From NCBI GenBank assembly GCA_964019135.1, contig OZ025248.1, forward strand, positions 43,517,670 to 43,581,669: a stretch of DNA of 64,000 nucleotides, in the 5' to 3' direction. The position numbers were made by a program, and so were the translations under genes. Shown piece by piece: positions 12,401 through 27,400 of the stretch; the stretch's first letter is position 1, and every line of letters starts with the position of its first letter. Below the pieces are notes generated by a model. The model saw nothing but the letters and a program-made list of their open reading frames with translations, had not been told where the DNA came from and ran no database searches. This DNA comes from Arenicola marina. Taxonomy: Eukaryota; Annelida; Polychaeta; Arenicolidae.

Positions 12401-15400
12401 TCAGACCCCGTCATCGGTGACGTCACGGTAACTGGTGAGTAAGGCTCTTGTCTCAGACCCCGTCATCGGTGACGTCACGGTAACTGGTGAGTAAGGCTCT
12501 TGTCTCAGACCCCGTCATCGGTGACGTCACGGTAACTGGTGCGTAAGGCTCTTGTCTCACATTCCGTCATTGATAATCCAAGGTGCAGCTATAATGTCAA
12601 AAGAATTTCTATCTTAGTATACTCGATTTGATTTCTACGACACTGGTTTGAGCTTGTGATATATTGGTGGCCCGTCTGCTGTGTAGGTTTCGACGTGAGA
12701 ACTGCGACGATTGGCGGCCTCCATCCCTACTGGGTCTACAACATCAGCGTGACGGCGCGGACAGAGGATGAGGGTCTCAACCAGACATACACGGCCCCTG
12801 GCCCAGCAAGTCAAGGCAGAACGGGGGAGACCAGTGAGTAACACGCTGTACATCTTGACACCCGTTTGAACTAGGGGGGCCTCCCTGGTGTAGTGGTTAG
12901 CGCACTATACCTAGCACAGATCAATAAGTGATGGGTTCGAATCCGGGTCTGGGCACCTAATCGTCGCTGGAGGATCCTTGGCCCAGTTTGACCTTTATGT
13001 GCACAAAAGAGGCATAGAACCAACGTATCAGTTTGACTAACGTTACTCAGTGAATGATTTGTGTGTGTTGGTTTACTGTCTAGTGGTGTGCGTGGTATCG
13101 CCTCCAAAGTGGTTTTTAAATAGAAGCGAGAACAATGTTTTAAATTGAGCAATCCGGACGATTCGAGTTATATAATAATTGATCCCTTGTCCTGGATATG
13201 GATTGTGTGTTGTTGTGGGAGGGCTGACCCTGTATAATAATTAATCTCTGTCCTAGATCTGGATTGTGGGTCATTGTGGGAGGGCTGACCCTGAATAATA
13301 ATTGATCCTTGTCCTGGATCTGGATTGTGGGTCATTGTGGGAGGGCTGACCCTGTATAATATATGATCCCTGTCCTGGATCGGATTGTGTGTCGTGGTGG
13401 GAGGGCTGACCCTGTATAATAATTGATCTCTGTCCTAGATCTGGATTGTGGGTCATTGTGGGAGGGCTGACCCTGTATAATAATGGATCCCTTGTCCTGA
13501 ATCTGGATTTTGGGTTGTTGTGGGAGGGCTGACCCTGAATAATAATTGATCCTTGTCCTGGATCTTGATTGTGGGTCATTGTGGGAGGGCTGACCCTGTA
13601 TAATATATGATCCCTGTCCTGGATCGGATTGTGTGTCGTGGTGGGAGGGCTGACCCTGTATAACAATTGATCTCTGTCCTAGATCTGGATTGTGTGTCGT
13701 TGTAGAATGGGTGACCCTGGATAATAATTGATCCCTGTCCTGGATCTGGATTGTGTGTCGTTGTGGAATGGGTGACCCTGAATAATAATTGATCCATGTC
13801 CTGGATCTGGATTGTTTGTCGTGGTGGGAGGGCTGACCCTGAATAATAATTGATCCCTTGTCCTGGATCTGGATTGTGTGTTGCTGTGGAATGGCTGACC
13901 CTATATGTCCACTCAATGCCCTCCCCAGCCCCCGGTCCCGTGGTCTCATTCACCGTCAAAAACCAGCAGCCTGACAACGTGTGCAACCAGCTCACAGTCC
14001 AGTGGGCTCCACCAACAGCCTGGGACAGCCATGGCGAGATCCTATCATACACCGTCACTGTCACCTCCGTCGACCAGGTAGGTTTGACATCCAACTCTCA
14101 CACCATATCACCGTACGTTATGACGCCCATATCTCGCGTCATGTCATCGCACATTATGACATCCATATCTCACGCCATGTCATCGCACATTATGATATCC
14201 ATATCTCACGCCATGTCATCATACATGACGCCATATCTCACGCCATGTCATCGCATATGACGCCATCTCACGCTATGTCATCGCACATTATGACGCCCAT
14301 ATTTCACGCCATATAATCGCACATTATGACGCCCACATCTCACGCCATATAGTCGCACATTATGACGCCATATCTCACACCATATAATCGCACATTATGA
14401 CGCCCATATCTAACGCCATATCATCGTTCATTATGGTGCCCATATCTCACGCCATGTCATCGCTCATTATGACGTGATGTAATGGTGATCTCGGGGCCGA
14501 TGTTTGATTCTTATTTTATTCATATGGTTATTTACATTGTTGTCAATATGCGTCAAAATTGCCGTTTTTAATATATTTCTAATTTTACCGCAAAGTAGTT
14601 TGTGTGTTCAAAGTTACCATTTCAACAACATGTGAACAAGCACGATGGCTTGGCCGTATGACCTAATCTTTCGGTAGGTCTTAGACTCACATATTACTAT
14701 GGAGTCTTCTTTAAAAAGTGACGACAATGGTGAGCACCACCATATTAGCAGAACATAAGGGTTCTGTTGCCACCAGTAATTGTATTCTTCTTCCAAACCC
14801 ACGAGACGTTTCTAGACAAAATTGTGCGGCCCCGTATGATTTTTTGTTGAGATAGTACCTTGAACGTTTTCGATTTATCCGTGGTCTTTTTTTGTACGTG
14901 ACCGATATCCTATTTAATTGTAGCCGTCTGATACACCACTGCCTCAAGAATACCCAGCAAATAGTGAAGGGGGTAATTTTACAGGTGTTGACCCCAACAA
15001 CAGTAATTATGCCGCCACGGTAAGTCTATTCTGACGGCCCTGGAGTCTGTGTTGTGTATGATCACAACACACAACACAAGGCAAAACTGAAATTAAAGCA
15101 TCTCCTACGGAAGTTTTTTTACATACGTTATGGATATCAATTATCTTTGGTCTGAAATGACTTTGACACATTTTGAATATGTTATCATAATTAAAGCAGC
15201 AACGACGAGTCGAGGTGCCCAATCTTGATAAACTGCAATACAAAAAAAATACACTTTCCTGCACGAGATTTGGGGGGAAAAATGGCTTAATAACATGTTC
15301 TGATATAAGTGTGTTCTTAATACACTTAGAACCTCATACCTCACAGCAATTCAAGACGTACTTCCTGGGCAAAAATATTGCTGTATGAGTAAGTTTAATG

Positions 15401-18400
15401 TCACAGAACGCCACATTGTGTTCAAAATCTGCTTCATGCAAATAACAACGCTGGAATATTGGCTGCGCCCACAGAGTTGCTGTTACAAAACCAAATGTAG
15501 ACTAGCAAGTTGGATTTATATACTATACTGATGGTCTTATGTAACAGCATCTCTATATACACGTACATGTATCACCTTGTACACGGTATGTCTCATGACA
15601 TGTATCACCTTGTACACGGTATGTCTCATGACAAGTATCACCTTGTACACGGTATGTCTCATGACATGTATCACCTTGTACACGGTATGTCTCATGGCAT
15701 GTATCACCTTGTACACGGAATGTCTGATGACATGTATCACCTTGTACACGGTATGTCTCATGACATGTATCACCTTCTACACGGTATGTCTCATGACATG
15801 TATCACCTTGTACACGGTATGTCTCATGACATGTATCATCTTGTACACGGTATGTCTTATGACGTACATGTATCTCCAAAATATTTTATATGTCTCATGA
15901 CTTTGTATATCACCAATGATTGTCTAGAGCCTTGTATATCGGTTAACGGATATGTTATATGCAGATCCAAGCCGCCACATCGAAGGGACTGGGCGACACA
16001 TACAACCAAATTCCTGTGTCAACGGGAGCGTGCAGTAAGTTTAAGCACCTTAGTCTCTTATCGAATCATATCACTTAGCAGGAATAACTTTTTTGGCAGT
16101 AGTAAAGCGCCTTATATATGGGCTGGTATCAGTTACAGCTGTCTACAAGTACCATGAAGCTATGTATGACATGGTACCACTTACAGCTATCTAAAGTACC
16201 ATATAGGTATGTATGACATGCTGTCACTTACAGCTGTCTACAAGTACCATGAAGGTCTATATGTCTTTCTATAACTTACACCTGTCTACAAGCATCATAA
16301 AGATATGTATGACATGCTATCACTTACACCTGTCTACAAGTGTCATGAAGCTATGTATGTCATGATATCACTCACAGCTCTCTACAAGTATCATGAAGTT
16401 ATGTATGACATGCTATCGCTTACAGCTGTCTACAAGCATCATGAAGCTATGTATGACATGCTATCACTTAAAGCTGTCTGCAATTTGCATGAAGCTATGT
16501 ATGTCATGCTATCACTTAAACCCATCTACAATTGTCATGAAGCTATGTATGTCATGCTATCGCGTACAGCTGTCTACAAGTTCCATAAAGCTATGTATGT
16601 CATGCTATCACGTACAGCTGTCTACAAGTACATAAAGCTATGTATGACATGCTATCACTTACAGCTGTCTACAAGTACATAAAGCTATGTATGACATGCT
16701 ATCCCTTATAGCTGTCTACAAGTACCATGATGGTCTTCAGGTGTGACATGTTATAACTGACAGCTGACTGAAGCCAAACAACATTGAATGGCGTAATGCT
16801 ACTCCACACCTCCGACCACTAATATATTCCATCAGTTCATTAGACATGCAAAATGAGACATCCCTCGCATTGGGTCTTTATTGTATACCGATAGAACTTC
16901 CTGACGCAAGCTTTGACCAACGGTTGTGTGAGGCACTTAACGTGACCGCTAGGGCAGGTGGAGGAACTCTGTTTTTTGTCATCTAATCCTTGATTTCTCC
17001 ATCAACACAGAACCTTTGAACATAACCGATGCTAAAGCAGCGGAGGTTATCGACAGTCAAACTGGCCAAACGCAGACAAGCGTCATCGTCCCGCTTTCCA
17101 GGTCATTTCTCTGTGACGACTCCAATGGAAAATTGACCTTCAGAGGGATCATCGTGGCGGCCAAGGACAGTAAGTAAGACGTGGCCCGCCCTCTTGTGTG
17201 AGACTGAAGTGACGCATTTTGGTCTTTGTTTATTAAACCTAAAATCAATGGCGTACATGAAAACAGTCATACAATAAAATATCTTACACATGAACAGTGT
17301 AATAAGACAACAGTGCCAACGTAAGAATGTCAATACAGAATTTATACTCCTTATTATATGATTCTTCTTATACTTGTGCTACATATCATTTATATTCATG
17401 TATCTATATATTTCTGTTACTATTACGATAGACTTTCAATTGAGAAACTGAGAAGAGTCTGTAATGTTGGCGGGGGGTTCGGGAGAAGGGGGAGAAAGGT
17501 GCAGGGAGGGGGGTAGCAAGGGTATAATGATAGTTGGTAAGCCCTGAGCCAAGAATCGTTACTATGTATGTCCGGTCACTTAAAGCTGGGACTAGGCACA
17601 ACATTGCATGCAGTCCTTATTCCAGTGTTGAAACTTGTTTGCAAAACTACATTTCTTTTCCAAAACCGTTTTGTTTTTATCTCAATGCTATAAGCTTTCG
17701 GGAAAAGCATTTCATCGGTTACGCGACAGTTTTAGGTTCTTGTTAAACATCTTCCAATGAAGGATAATTTCTTGTTCCTTGTTAAACATGTGGCAATGGA
17801 GGATGGTTCCTTGTTAAACATAGCCCTTGTAGCAATGAAGGATGGTTCCTTGTTAAACATAGCCCTTGTAGCAATGAAGGATGGTTCCTTGTTAAACATA
17901 GCCCATGTAGCAATGAAGGATGGTTCCTTGTTAAAGAACCCTCATAGTGGCCGACACCTAGATATCTGACATGTTATCTTCATCATCCCCCAGGGGTTGG
18001 CGAGGACCCGCACCAAGGCGTGTGGTCGCCGACTCTGGATGAGCTGAATGCTGCCTACGGCCCCTGGGAAGACGGTTACGCCGCCTATAGGACCACGCTG
18101 ACCGACTGGAATCCCTGTGCCGACGCTGGCGCCCCACAAGGTCACTGTTTGCACCAACTGTTCCACGTGCCTCCCCCACCGCCACCCTCGTCTGACGCCA
18201 AAACATATCGCTACTGAATCAAGATGTTGGTAATTAGAATGTAGCATTGCAAAGTCATTGCCTTCACTCCTGGACATGTAACGGCGTCTCCGTTTCCGAT
18301 ATAGTCTTTGTCGGTTATGTTGTTAAAATAAATAAGTGTTTACATTTATTGCAATGTCGTTACCAGACGCGCCTTAGTAGCTGCGACTAATCCCGCTACC

Positions 18401-21400
18401 GCTGTTGTAGGGAGCCTAACTAAGCGTGCTACTACAAATGCTGACGCCGACAAACCAATCCCGTATGTGGTGGGTGCCGGCGGCTGTGGTCCCGACAACT
18501 ACTGTAACAAACCCTTGGCAAAGGGCTCCCAATACAAGTGAGTGGTCCGGTTCTCACCGCAAGACTAAAGGTGGAAATTTAGGTTTTCGCTACAATACGG
18601 ATCAAACTATACGTGGATAGGGCGGTGTTCACTGTGAGATGGATCCAACTTTAGGTGGATAGTTTTTTTACTATAATAGTTGACCTAAGATATTTTACTT
18701 CGTAATCCGACGATCCAGACGTGTTTGCCTTGTCATGTAAGATAGAACTGCAACAATATGTATTTTACCATACATATATATTTGAATTCCTGTGAACATT
18801 ATTTTAATTTATAATTTATTCATAGATATTAATAAAATGATAATGGCGCCTCGCTAATATCGGTATCTAAAAGTTGAGCTTGAGGATGACGGTGGCACTG
18901 AGTGACGTTTAAGCCTTGCAGTGCCGACATATTTTATGGTCAGTCACCACAATGTGTTAATTTATATCATGGCTGATACCGACGGCAGTGAAAAGCGATG
19001 GTCCTTGCAGAAGTTGTTGCTCTTGGGATCCAGATTTCATGGAGACGGTTCTTTATGTGTACGCAACTCTTTTCACAGCATAAAGTTGGCGATCTGCACA
19101 GTGACTGGCTGTCAAGTGACCTCATACCCTCCAATCATCCTGAAAACAGGTGCGTCTGTGTGTACAAGTTCTCTCGCCGCGGAGGACTGGTGCGGTCAGT
19201 GCATGTATATATATATAATACGTATAACTCTCCTGTGGTAGAGAAGAGGTCCTTAATAACTATAGACATGTAGCATATAACAGTCCTCTGAATCTTCAGG
19301 TCACTTTATGTTATAAATGGAAACCACCCATTATATATATTGTATTATATATATATATACTATATATACCGGCCATCAAGACTAAGCGATCAAGTTCGTT
19401 GTTGAAGTGTTGGTGCCACGTTATTATTTAATTCAAAGTTTGTCTGTTGAGTATAGACACATAATGTGTTTCAATAACAGGTTTTAGTCTTTATATCATG
19501 AAATCACTAAAAACCCGTTCATCAAAGTAGCAACAGTGTTGTCCGGCCGGTTTATATCTGGGAACATTGCCCATGAGCCCTATTTAAATACTGCTCTATG
19601 ATGTCACAAGATGTCCATGTGAGCATTAACGCTGTATATTGGCATCTGTTATCGACCGGGTGTACTTGTGTTCATAGTTGAGTATTTTTCGTTGAGTTTA
19701 AGCAAATGACAAGCGACATTCAGAATCTCAGCATGATAGCACGTGGGGTTGTGTTTCCCTATGACGTCATGCCCCCCCCCCCCTTAAACTTCACCTTGGC
19801 TACTACTTGGGCATTGTATCATGAGGATATAAAGCGGGTAAACACAAGAGAATAATATGAGCTAAAGTCGTATTCGAGTGTCCCCGACTGTTTATCCCCC
19901 CCCCCCCCCCCCTGTGGATGTTCATGTCGATGTCTCGCCTGTTTGCGGTCAGATCCCAGCATGGCGTGGATCACTGCCGCCGTCATCATCCCGGTGGTTA
20001 TCATCGTCATCCTCATCGTCCTCTTCATCTATCTGAAACGGAACAACAAGTGGTCAGTGTTGCCATGACAACAGGGGAGGAAGGAGGGTGTTCGGGGTGG
20101 GAACATTTACACATGTGTTGGGTTCACAAAGGTTGCATAGAACGCTCATAGTCATCGTCTGGGCCATCGCGGAATAATGTACGTAAACAGTCCCTGGTTT
20201 CCATGGCTACTGATCAGGCTTAATAAGCAGATAAATGTGCAGAGAACAAAATTTTATGATTTGACAAGGATAGATCCTTGTCCGGAACAAACGCGCAAAC
20301 CTGTTACCTTGCATTATGATTGCATTATGCAGCATCATGGAATGGAAGTTAACATAAGGAAAAGTACGAACAAGATGCTTTTTCACATTTAGAAATTGTA
20401 ACATGTTTTACCCTTGTCGGTATCGACTTTCCTCTTATGTTGCCATTCTTATATTAGCGTGGAAGGTATTTTACTTGGTATCTTGGCCTTCCCCTTCCTG
20501 CCTGACTATCAGCATGTCATGCATGCCAAGTACAACTGGCAAGAGATTAGCAGGATGGGCCAGGATAATGCTCGTTCCCCTTGTCTGCTAACAGTGTAAC
20601 AGTGAAGTACGAGTGCTTAAATGTAACTTAGATGTTGTATTTGATCATTAAGTCGACATCCATAATGCATATTAATGACATCTTTTGACGTTCGTTAATA
20701 GAAGTAATGTGTCCAGATCGATCCTGGCACTTCTTCGTGCTCCTGGCTTGACCTGGCACTTGGTAGATCCTTGACCTATTTATACTGTAGCAGCCGCACA
20801 GGCAATGTCTGGACCAAGACAAATTTGCGATTCGCTCACTGGGACAGGCTTTGTGCTGCTTATATTCTGTCTAGATTCTGTAATCGTTTACATCTAATGA
20901 TAATGGCAATAGTTGATGATGACTGGAGCATGCTAGGACATGTACTGACTGATGCCCGTCCCTCTCCTCCTTCTGCAGGCCCTTTAAGGAGGGCACCAAA
21001 GGCGGCAGGGAAATGCAGCCCATCACATCCGGCACGGACAACCCCGGCTCCGAGGCCATCGTCACGCAGAGGTAACACAGCCTCTCCCTGCTATATATCA
21101 TTTCGTCTTGTTTTCTGTGGGTACATCGGTCGATTTGTAGCCTTACTTTGCGCGAACCTGGCATGGAACACCGACCCTCCATTCACTGTTGTCAGCCGGT
21201 CGAAGCGATCGGTCGGCTTATTAACCCTTAATTACTGGGCTGTCCACACACCGGCGTCTTGTCCATTTCGATAAGTGTTTTGTTTAAGTCCCTGACTGAT
21301 ACATTTACCTGGTTAAGCGTTTTGGCAGCCACTTCAGTTGACGGCAGTACGTCGAAAGACACCACACGCCTGGTTTGGCGTACACGCACACAAGACAACA

Positions 21401-24400
21401 CCATGGTATGGCCGCCTAATTTCATACACACAACCTGATGGTTAATCCCAACGGTATGGTGTTACGGATTGTTTTCGATGGTTGTTTAGGTGGAATTTTG
21501 TATTTTCGATGCAGCATTTGAATAGACATTCTGTTGTCATACAATCACAGTTTAGCGAAAAACACATTTCAAAATAACACGTCGCCAAAAACCTTTGACC
21601 TCAATCTAACTCATAAACACCGTTTCAATGTAACATGGCCTTCAAATAATCAAAATCAAATGAATTCGCCCGGTATGGGACAAGCAGCTCAGTAAGAGGT
21701 AAACTGTGCTGTATTTGATGCACTATATAGGATATATCTCCCATTAGATTCATTTTCTCTTCTTGTCTAAGGAAACTAATTCTGATGGTCAACTTGAAGT
21801 GGGGCAGAGGTCTAGATTTGTCGTTGCTAAACGACAGAAGGCGATATGGTTGGTTGGTTATTCAGGTTGGTTATACGCTTTAACCACCTTTGGTCATATC
21901 GCCTCAATTGGAGAAGGAAGGGAGAGTGGAGCCATGTTTCCGGGGGTAACCCCTTACTCGTACGAAGAAAAAAATGGGATCTTTATCCTGCGACCACAGA
22001 GATATGACCACAGCAGGGCTCCAACCACCGACCCACGTGCCGTTAGGCTCTCGGGTGACCAGAGCATTCAATGCGAGCGCTCTAGCCTACTGAGCTGTCG
22101 CGCCGGCCCCGAAAGGCGATATGGGAAGCAGACAAAAATCATGTTACACGTAGTGATAGGTTTAATTAAAAACAACCTCAAGGTTAGCCTTATGAACCCT
22201 CCAGTCTCATTCCAGCATATCACCATGATACTGATAAGGTGGCTCTTGTAATGACAGCCGATAAACATGATCTGCACGTCGAAAATATGTACTATATATA
22301 TTCACTGTAAGGGCCGACCTAACCTCTTTCTGTTGGCGGTTGTGTTTGCCTTTGGCAACGGGTGAAGCTTTAACCCTTGTCCTGGCCTCATTATGTGAAG
22401 CATTGTCAGTGTTCTGGCCTCATTATGTGAAGCATTGTCGGTGTTCTGGCCTCATTATGTGAAGCATTGTCGGTGTTCTGGCCTCATTATGTGAAGCATT
22501 GTCATTGTCCTGGCCTCACTATGTGAAGCATTGTCACTGTTCTGGGCTCATTATGTGAAGCTTTAGCCCTTGGTCTGGCCTCATTATGTGAAGCTTTACC
22601 CCTAGGTCTGGCCTCATTATGGGAAGCTTTAACATAATCAAATAATAACATATCCCTGGTCTTATTATGTAAAGCTTTGACCTTGGCCCTGCCCTGGCCC
22701 TGCCCTGGCCCTGATCTCATTATGTGAAGCTTTAACCTTTGGCCTGGCCACATTATGTGAAGCTTTGATCCTGGCCCTACCCTGGCCCTGGCCTATGTGA
22801 AGCTCTTACCTTTGCCCTGGCCTCATTATGAAAAGTTTTGACCGTTGACCTGGCTCATTATGTAAAACGTTTACCTTTGGCCTGGCCTCATTATGTGAAG
22901 CTTTGACCCTGGCCCTGGCCTCATTATGAAAAGGTTTGACCTTTGACCTGGCTCATTATGTAAAACTTTTACCCTTGGCCTGGCCTCATTATGTGAAGCT
23001 TTGACCCTGGCCCTGGACTCGTTATGTGAAGCTTTGACCCTGGCCCTGGCCTCATTATGTGAAGCTTTGACCTTGGCCCTGGCCTCATTATGTGAAGCTT
23101 TAACCCTTTTCCTAGCCTGGCCCTGGACTCATTATGTGAAGCTTTAACCCTTGGCCTAGCCTGGCCCTGGACTCATTATGTGAAGCTTTATCTTTGGCCT
23201 GGCCTCATTATGTGAAGCTTTAACCCTTGGCCTAGCCTGGCCCTGGCCTCATTATGTAAAGCTTTGTCCTGTGTCCTGGCCTCATTATGTGAAGCTGTGT
23301 TCTGTGTCCTGGCATCATACTTTAACCTTTGGCCTGACCTCATTACGAGACGCTTTAATCCTTGCCCTGGCTCATTATGTGAAGCTTCGACCTTGACCCT
23401 GGCCTCATTATGAAAAGGCTTAGCCCTTGACATGGCCTCATTCTGTGAACCTGTACCCTTGGCCTGTCCTCTTTATGAGAACCTTTAACCCATTGGCCTG
23501 GCCTCCTTATGTCAAGCTGTAATCCATTGGCCATTCGCTCTTTAAAAATAATCAAACGTTACAGGCCCTCAGTATGACCACAATCTCAATTGGCATATCT
23601 TGGGCGGTGCGACATATATTGGTGGGAACGCTGAGCCCAGCGACATGTTTAAAACCTAAATCAGGCGGATGTAGTGCTAGTGTGGTGTGGTGTGTTGCTC
23701 TCTTTTGTGTATACAACAGGATTCATGTACGTAGCAACCTTATATCAGGGATCCATCAGAATTCTGTAGTGCTATTGTGAACAGAAGAAAGTATATTGAA
23801 AATTGAAATGGGTATCAATATCGTTTGCAGGCATTCTCAGCGGCAACTCGAAGCTGCCAAGGAAAAGTAAATATAATATTCAGTTAACGACATCTTCTAA
23901 GCTTTAACCTTGCCTTTAGGGTGTTGCAGGCAGTGTAGATTGGTGACATGTATTCCCCAGGCCCATACCCCTATAACGCCTTCGTGCCACGTGGTCTGTT
24001 GTGCGCAATCCCCGTGATCTGAGCCCCGTCGATACGCTGCGGTAGTGTTCTATTGATTCCGTGGCAGATCCAAAGTGTTGTTCTGACTTCTTTACTTCAC
24101 TACGGACACTACTCTAGCACCCCTTTTCTGTATTTAAATAATTTTCCATTGTCGCGTTGTTATCTGTTTATAAAAGTTTATGCCATTTCCTGCATCTTCT
24201 CACTTCATAGTCACCAACATGCTGCCTTCAAACATTCCTGCTTCCCATACATTATCGCTCCTATAATATCAGTATATATAGAATATTTATATTTAATTCT
24301 GATGGTTGCTTACAGTGAGAAAACAATAATGTACAATAAGATGATTAAATTTTTGGGATTGTCTTCTGCATATTTGCGACATCATTGGGTGGTGTTTAAT

Positions 24401-27400
24401 AATATGTTGATAGACCCGAGGGCGGAGGGAGCATGATATGAGCCCCCTGGCATTGGCTAAGAATTCAAACAATCCCTGTCAACAGTGCTTTGCTTATTCG
24501 GATCCACACAACGTCGAATTAGTCACTCAAGTGTGGTTGAACAGTACTCCAAAGTGTTATGGTTTTCCTTTGCAGCAATAGCAAAAACGCGCCAAGAATT
24601 ACCGACTTAGAAATGAAGAAGATTGAGGCAAAAAGGTAGTAGAGTATCGTGCACGATGCTTTGCTGGCCACTTGATTGCAGTCACGTGGAAACACGTGGT
24701 TCTACAGTCATCCCTGATACTGTCCTATATAAAACCACCCCACCGGGCACTGGTGGACAAGTACAGTCATCCCTGATACTGTCCTATATAAAACCATCCC
24801 ACCGGGCACTGGTGGACAGGTACAGTCATCCCTGATACTGTCCTATATAAAACCACCCCACCGGGCACTGGTGGACCGGTGCAGTCATCCCTGATACTGT
24901 CCTATATAAAACCACCCTAGCGGGCACTGGTGGACAGGTACAGTCATCCCTGATACTGTCCTGAAAAACGTTAACGCACTTCTATTATTTTCTTTCTTTG
25001 ACTATCATCGAAGATACATTATTACATAATTCTTAGATTATTCTCAAGGTCATGCATGATATCTGTGTAGTATTTTTACTATATATGTTTTAATTTCTTC
25101 GTAACTTTGCTTTTACTGTGCCTACTAATTAGACGTTATTAGTGTGTGTTGCCTCTAATGAGTTATTACTGACAGAAGTTGAAAACTTGTGTCAGTATAT
25201 TGCTATGCTCGGTTTGTAAATTTAGTTACTTATTTGTTTGTCCTCTGACTCTAGAACGAACGGCAGCAGGTATGGTTCTTAGATTTTACCAAGTGATAGA
25301 TAGTTACTGAGAATAGGCTAAGTTCTTTGATTGTATGTGCAAGGTCACGGTAATTTTCGGGAAAAAAAGTCTCCGTTAATATTAGGGCTAGAGACGTCGG
25401 ATAAATTTCATAATGTGCTGCTCTATAATATGCATCTTTCTTGTATGTTTACTTTTTGACGCGTCCTGCTCGTTTTTGAGCCAAATGACGTTTTATGTTT
25501 TTCGAAAAACGCAAAATATGACCTTGAACAGTTTTTCTTCGATTTGACCTATTTAGGCTAAAGATATCGCTCTTCGAGTCCAGATGCTCATGAACATATG
25601 AATGGCAATAGGATCTCTGGAATCAGAAGTTTTTTGGGTACGTCATATGGCGTCACGATAACGTCACTTCCGGTAAATTAAAAAAAATCGTCAAAAATGG
25701 GGACAAAAAAGACATAAAAATGAGAATGGTGTCATTTTGTACCAAATGGGGTCCTAAGTTTGTCTGCGCCATAAAAATACTATCTTCCTATCTTGCTCCC
25801 GGTTCCAGAGTGGCAGGAAGTTTCTATGGGACTTCCCATGTTAAAGCCATCCATCTCTCATACTGGGAAAAATGTTTTGTAGCGTATTTCACAAGTGCAT
25901 TCGCCAAAGAGTACCATGATCTTTTCTTTGGTTAGTCATGGTACCCACTGGCCATAGTGTTCTAGCGAGGAATGACGTCACAAGATATTTTTGAAATTTG
26001 ACCAATGGTAAAAGATAGGGATTTTCAGCTCTAGCGCCAGCGACGGTAAACAGGGTGACATAGCGTAATAACTTGTTGGTATATAGTCGAAAGCGTTTAA
26101 CATGGAATCCTATGGAGACAATCAAACTTCCTTGAACATGACGTACTTCCGTTTGAGCGATCTCACTTTGCTTTACCATGGTGGGAGATGTCGACGATTA
26201 CAAGAGACGTAGGGGACACCCACGGCGAACGCATGTCTCAATTTCGTTTCCAAGGCAACGGAACATTTGCCAAGTGATAATGTATACAGATTGTGTCTAA
26301 ATTTAAAAAATCGGAAAAACAAGTTAGAGCTAAATTCTTTGCGGATAATGGTAGGGAACACACTTCCCCAGATAATTCTAGGAAGGAAACCATTATTGCC
26401 ATTTTCATTTTGACTGCAGTGTCCTTTCTGCGTCTGCTCGTTTTTCATTTATCCGTTACGATGAAGGATCGCATTTTTTTGTAATTTCGTCAAGCCATAT
26501 CTGAAGGGCTGATGCTTCTAATGCCGTGCTGATCAACGTTCTGGGTTAAGGGGATAAACGTTTGTATCTTGGCATTTGGGCATGGTGGTGCGTCATTCCA
26601 TGACGTCACCATGACGTGATGACGTAATAATTTGATAAAGGCCATTTCGCGCCTATTACACGTCGTAGCGAATTTCGGTTTGTTTGACGTTATATTTTAT
26701 AAAAAAAAAAATTGCTGCCGTGCGTAACTTTTACGGCTTTACTGAAACGTGTGCCTCCAAAATGACGTCCAAATTTGCGCTACGTTACGTAGCGAAATCG
26801 TTTCATTTTCACCTACTTAGGCACTAGCTACCATCGTTATAAGTACATAAGCAGGTAAAATGAGAAATTTAGAAGCCAAATTGTTCATTTTGGTAATGTG
26901 ATGTCACGTTGACGTTTTCATGGCAACGGAAGTAAGCCCAATGATATAGTATAGAGATTCTGGCCAAATTGGAAAACTCGTCAAAAATCAGAAAAGCAAG
27001 GTACAGCTGCGATATTTACGGCACTTAGTAGGGTTGAACTATCTCTGAAAATACCTGTGCCCTTAATGGACACAGTTCGCTTAGTCTTAGGCACCAGGGC
27101 GATGCAGAGAGGTGTACCCCCTCGCTCGGCCGCCCATGAGGAGTCTTTAGGGAAATCTACTCACGGCACTTTCGATTTGGAGTAGCCGCCGTACGTTCAG
27201 TATATCCCAGCTAGCCCCGTTTTCGACGACTTATGCTGTGCTCTTCGCCTGTACCCTAGGATGTCGGTGACGTCATGTGACGTTATGTTGGTGTTTCCAT
27301 GGCAATGGAACTACGACTTACTTCTGTCAGTTCCGTCAGCCTACGGCTGTCTTGTTTTGTTATTAGTGTGTGTTGCCCCTAATGACTTAATTTGTTATTA

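Noticed and set aside
12886-12944. A functional tRNA gene
   Set aside because: A and B boxes are good, but I cannot build a full cloverleaf, and the same sequence with extra body recurs at 30.1 kb, so it is a SINE.
18921-19241. A longer exon 14 beginning upstream
   Set aside because: It has no acceptor with the phase exon 13 requires; the 71-bp exon at 19079 fits splice sites and family pattern better.
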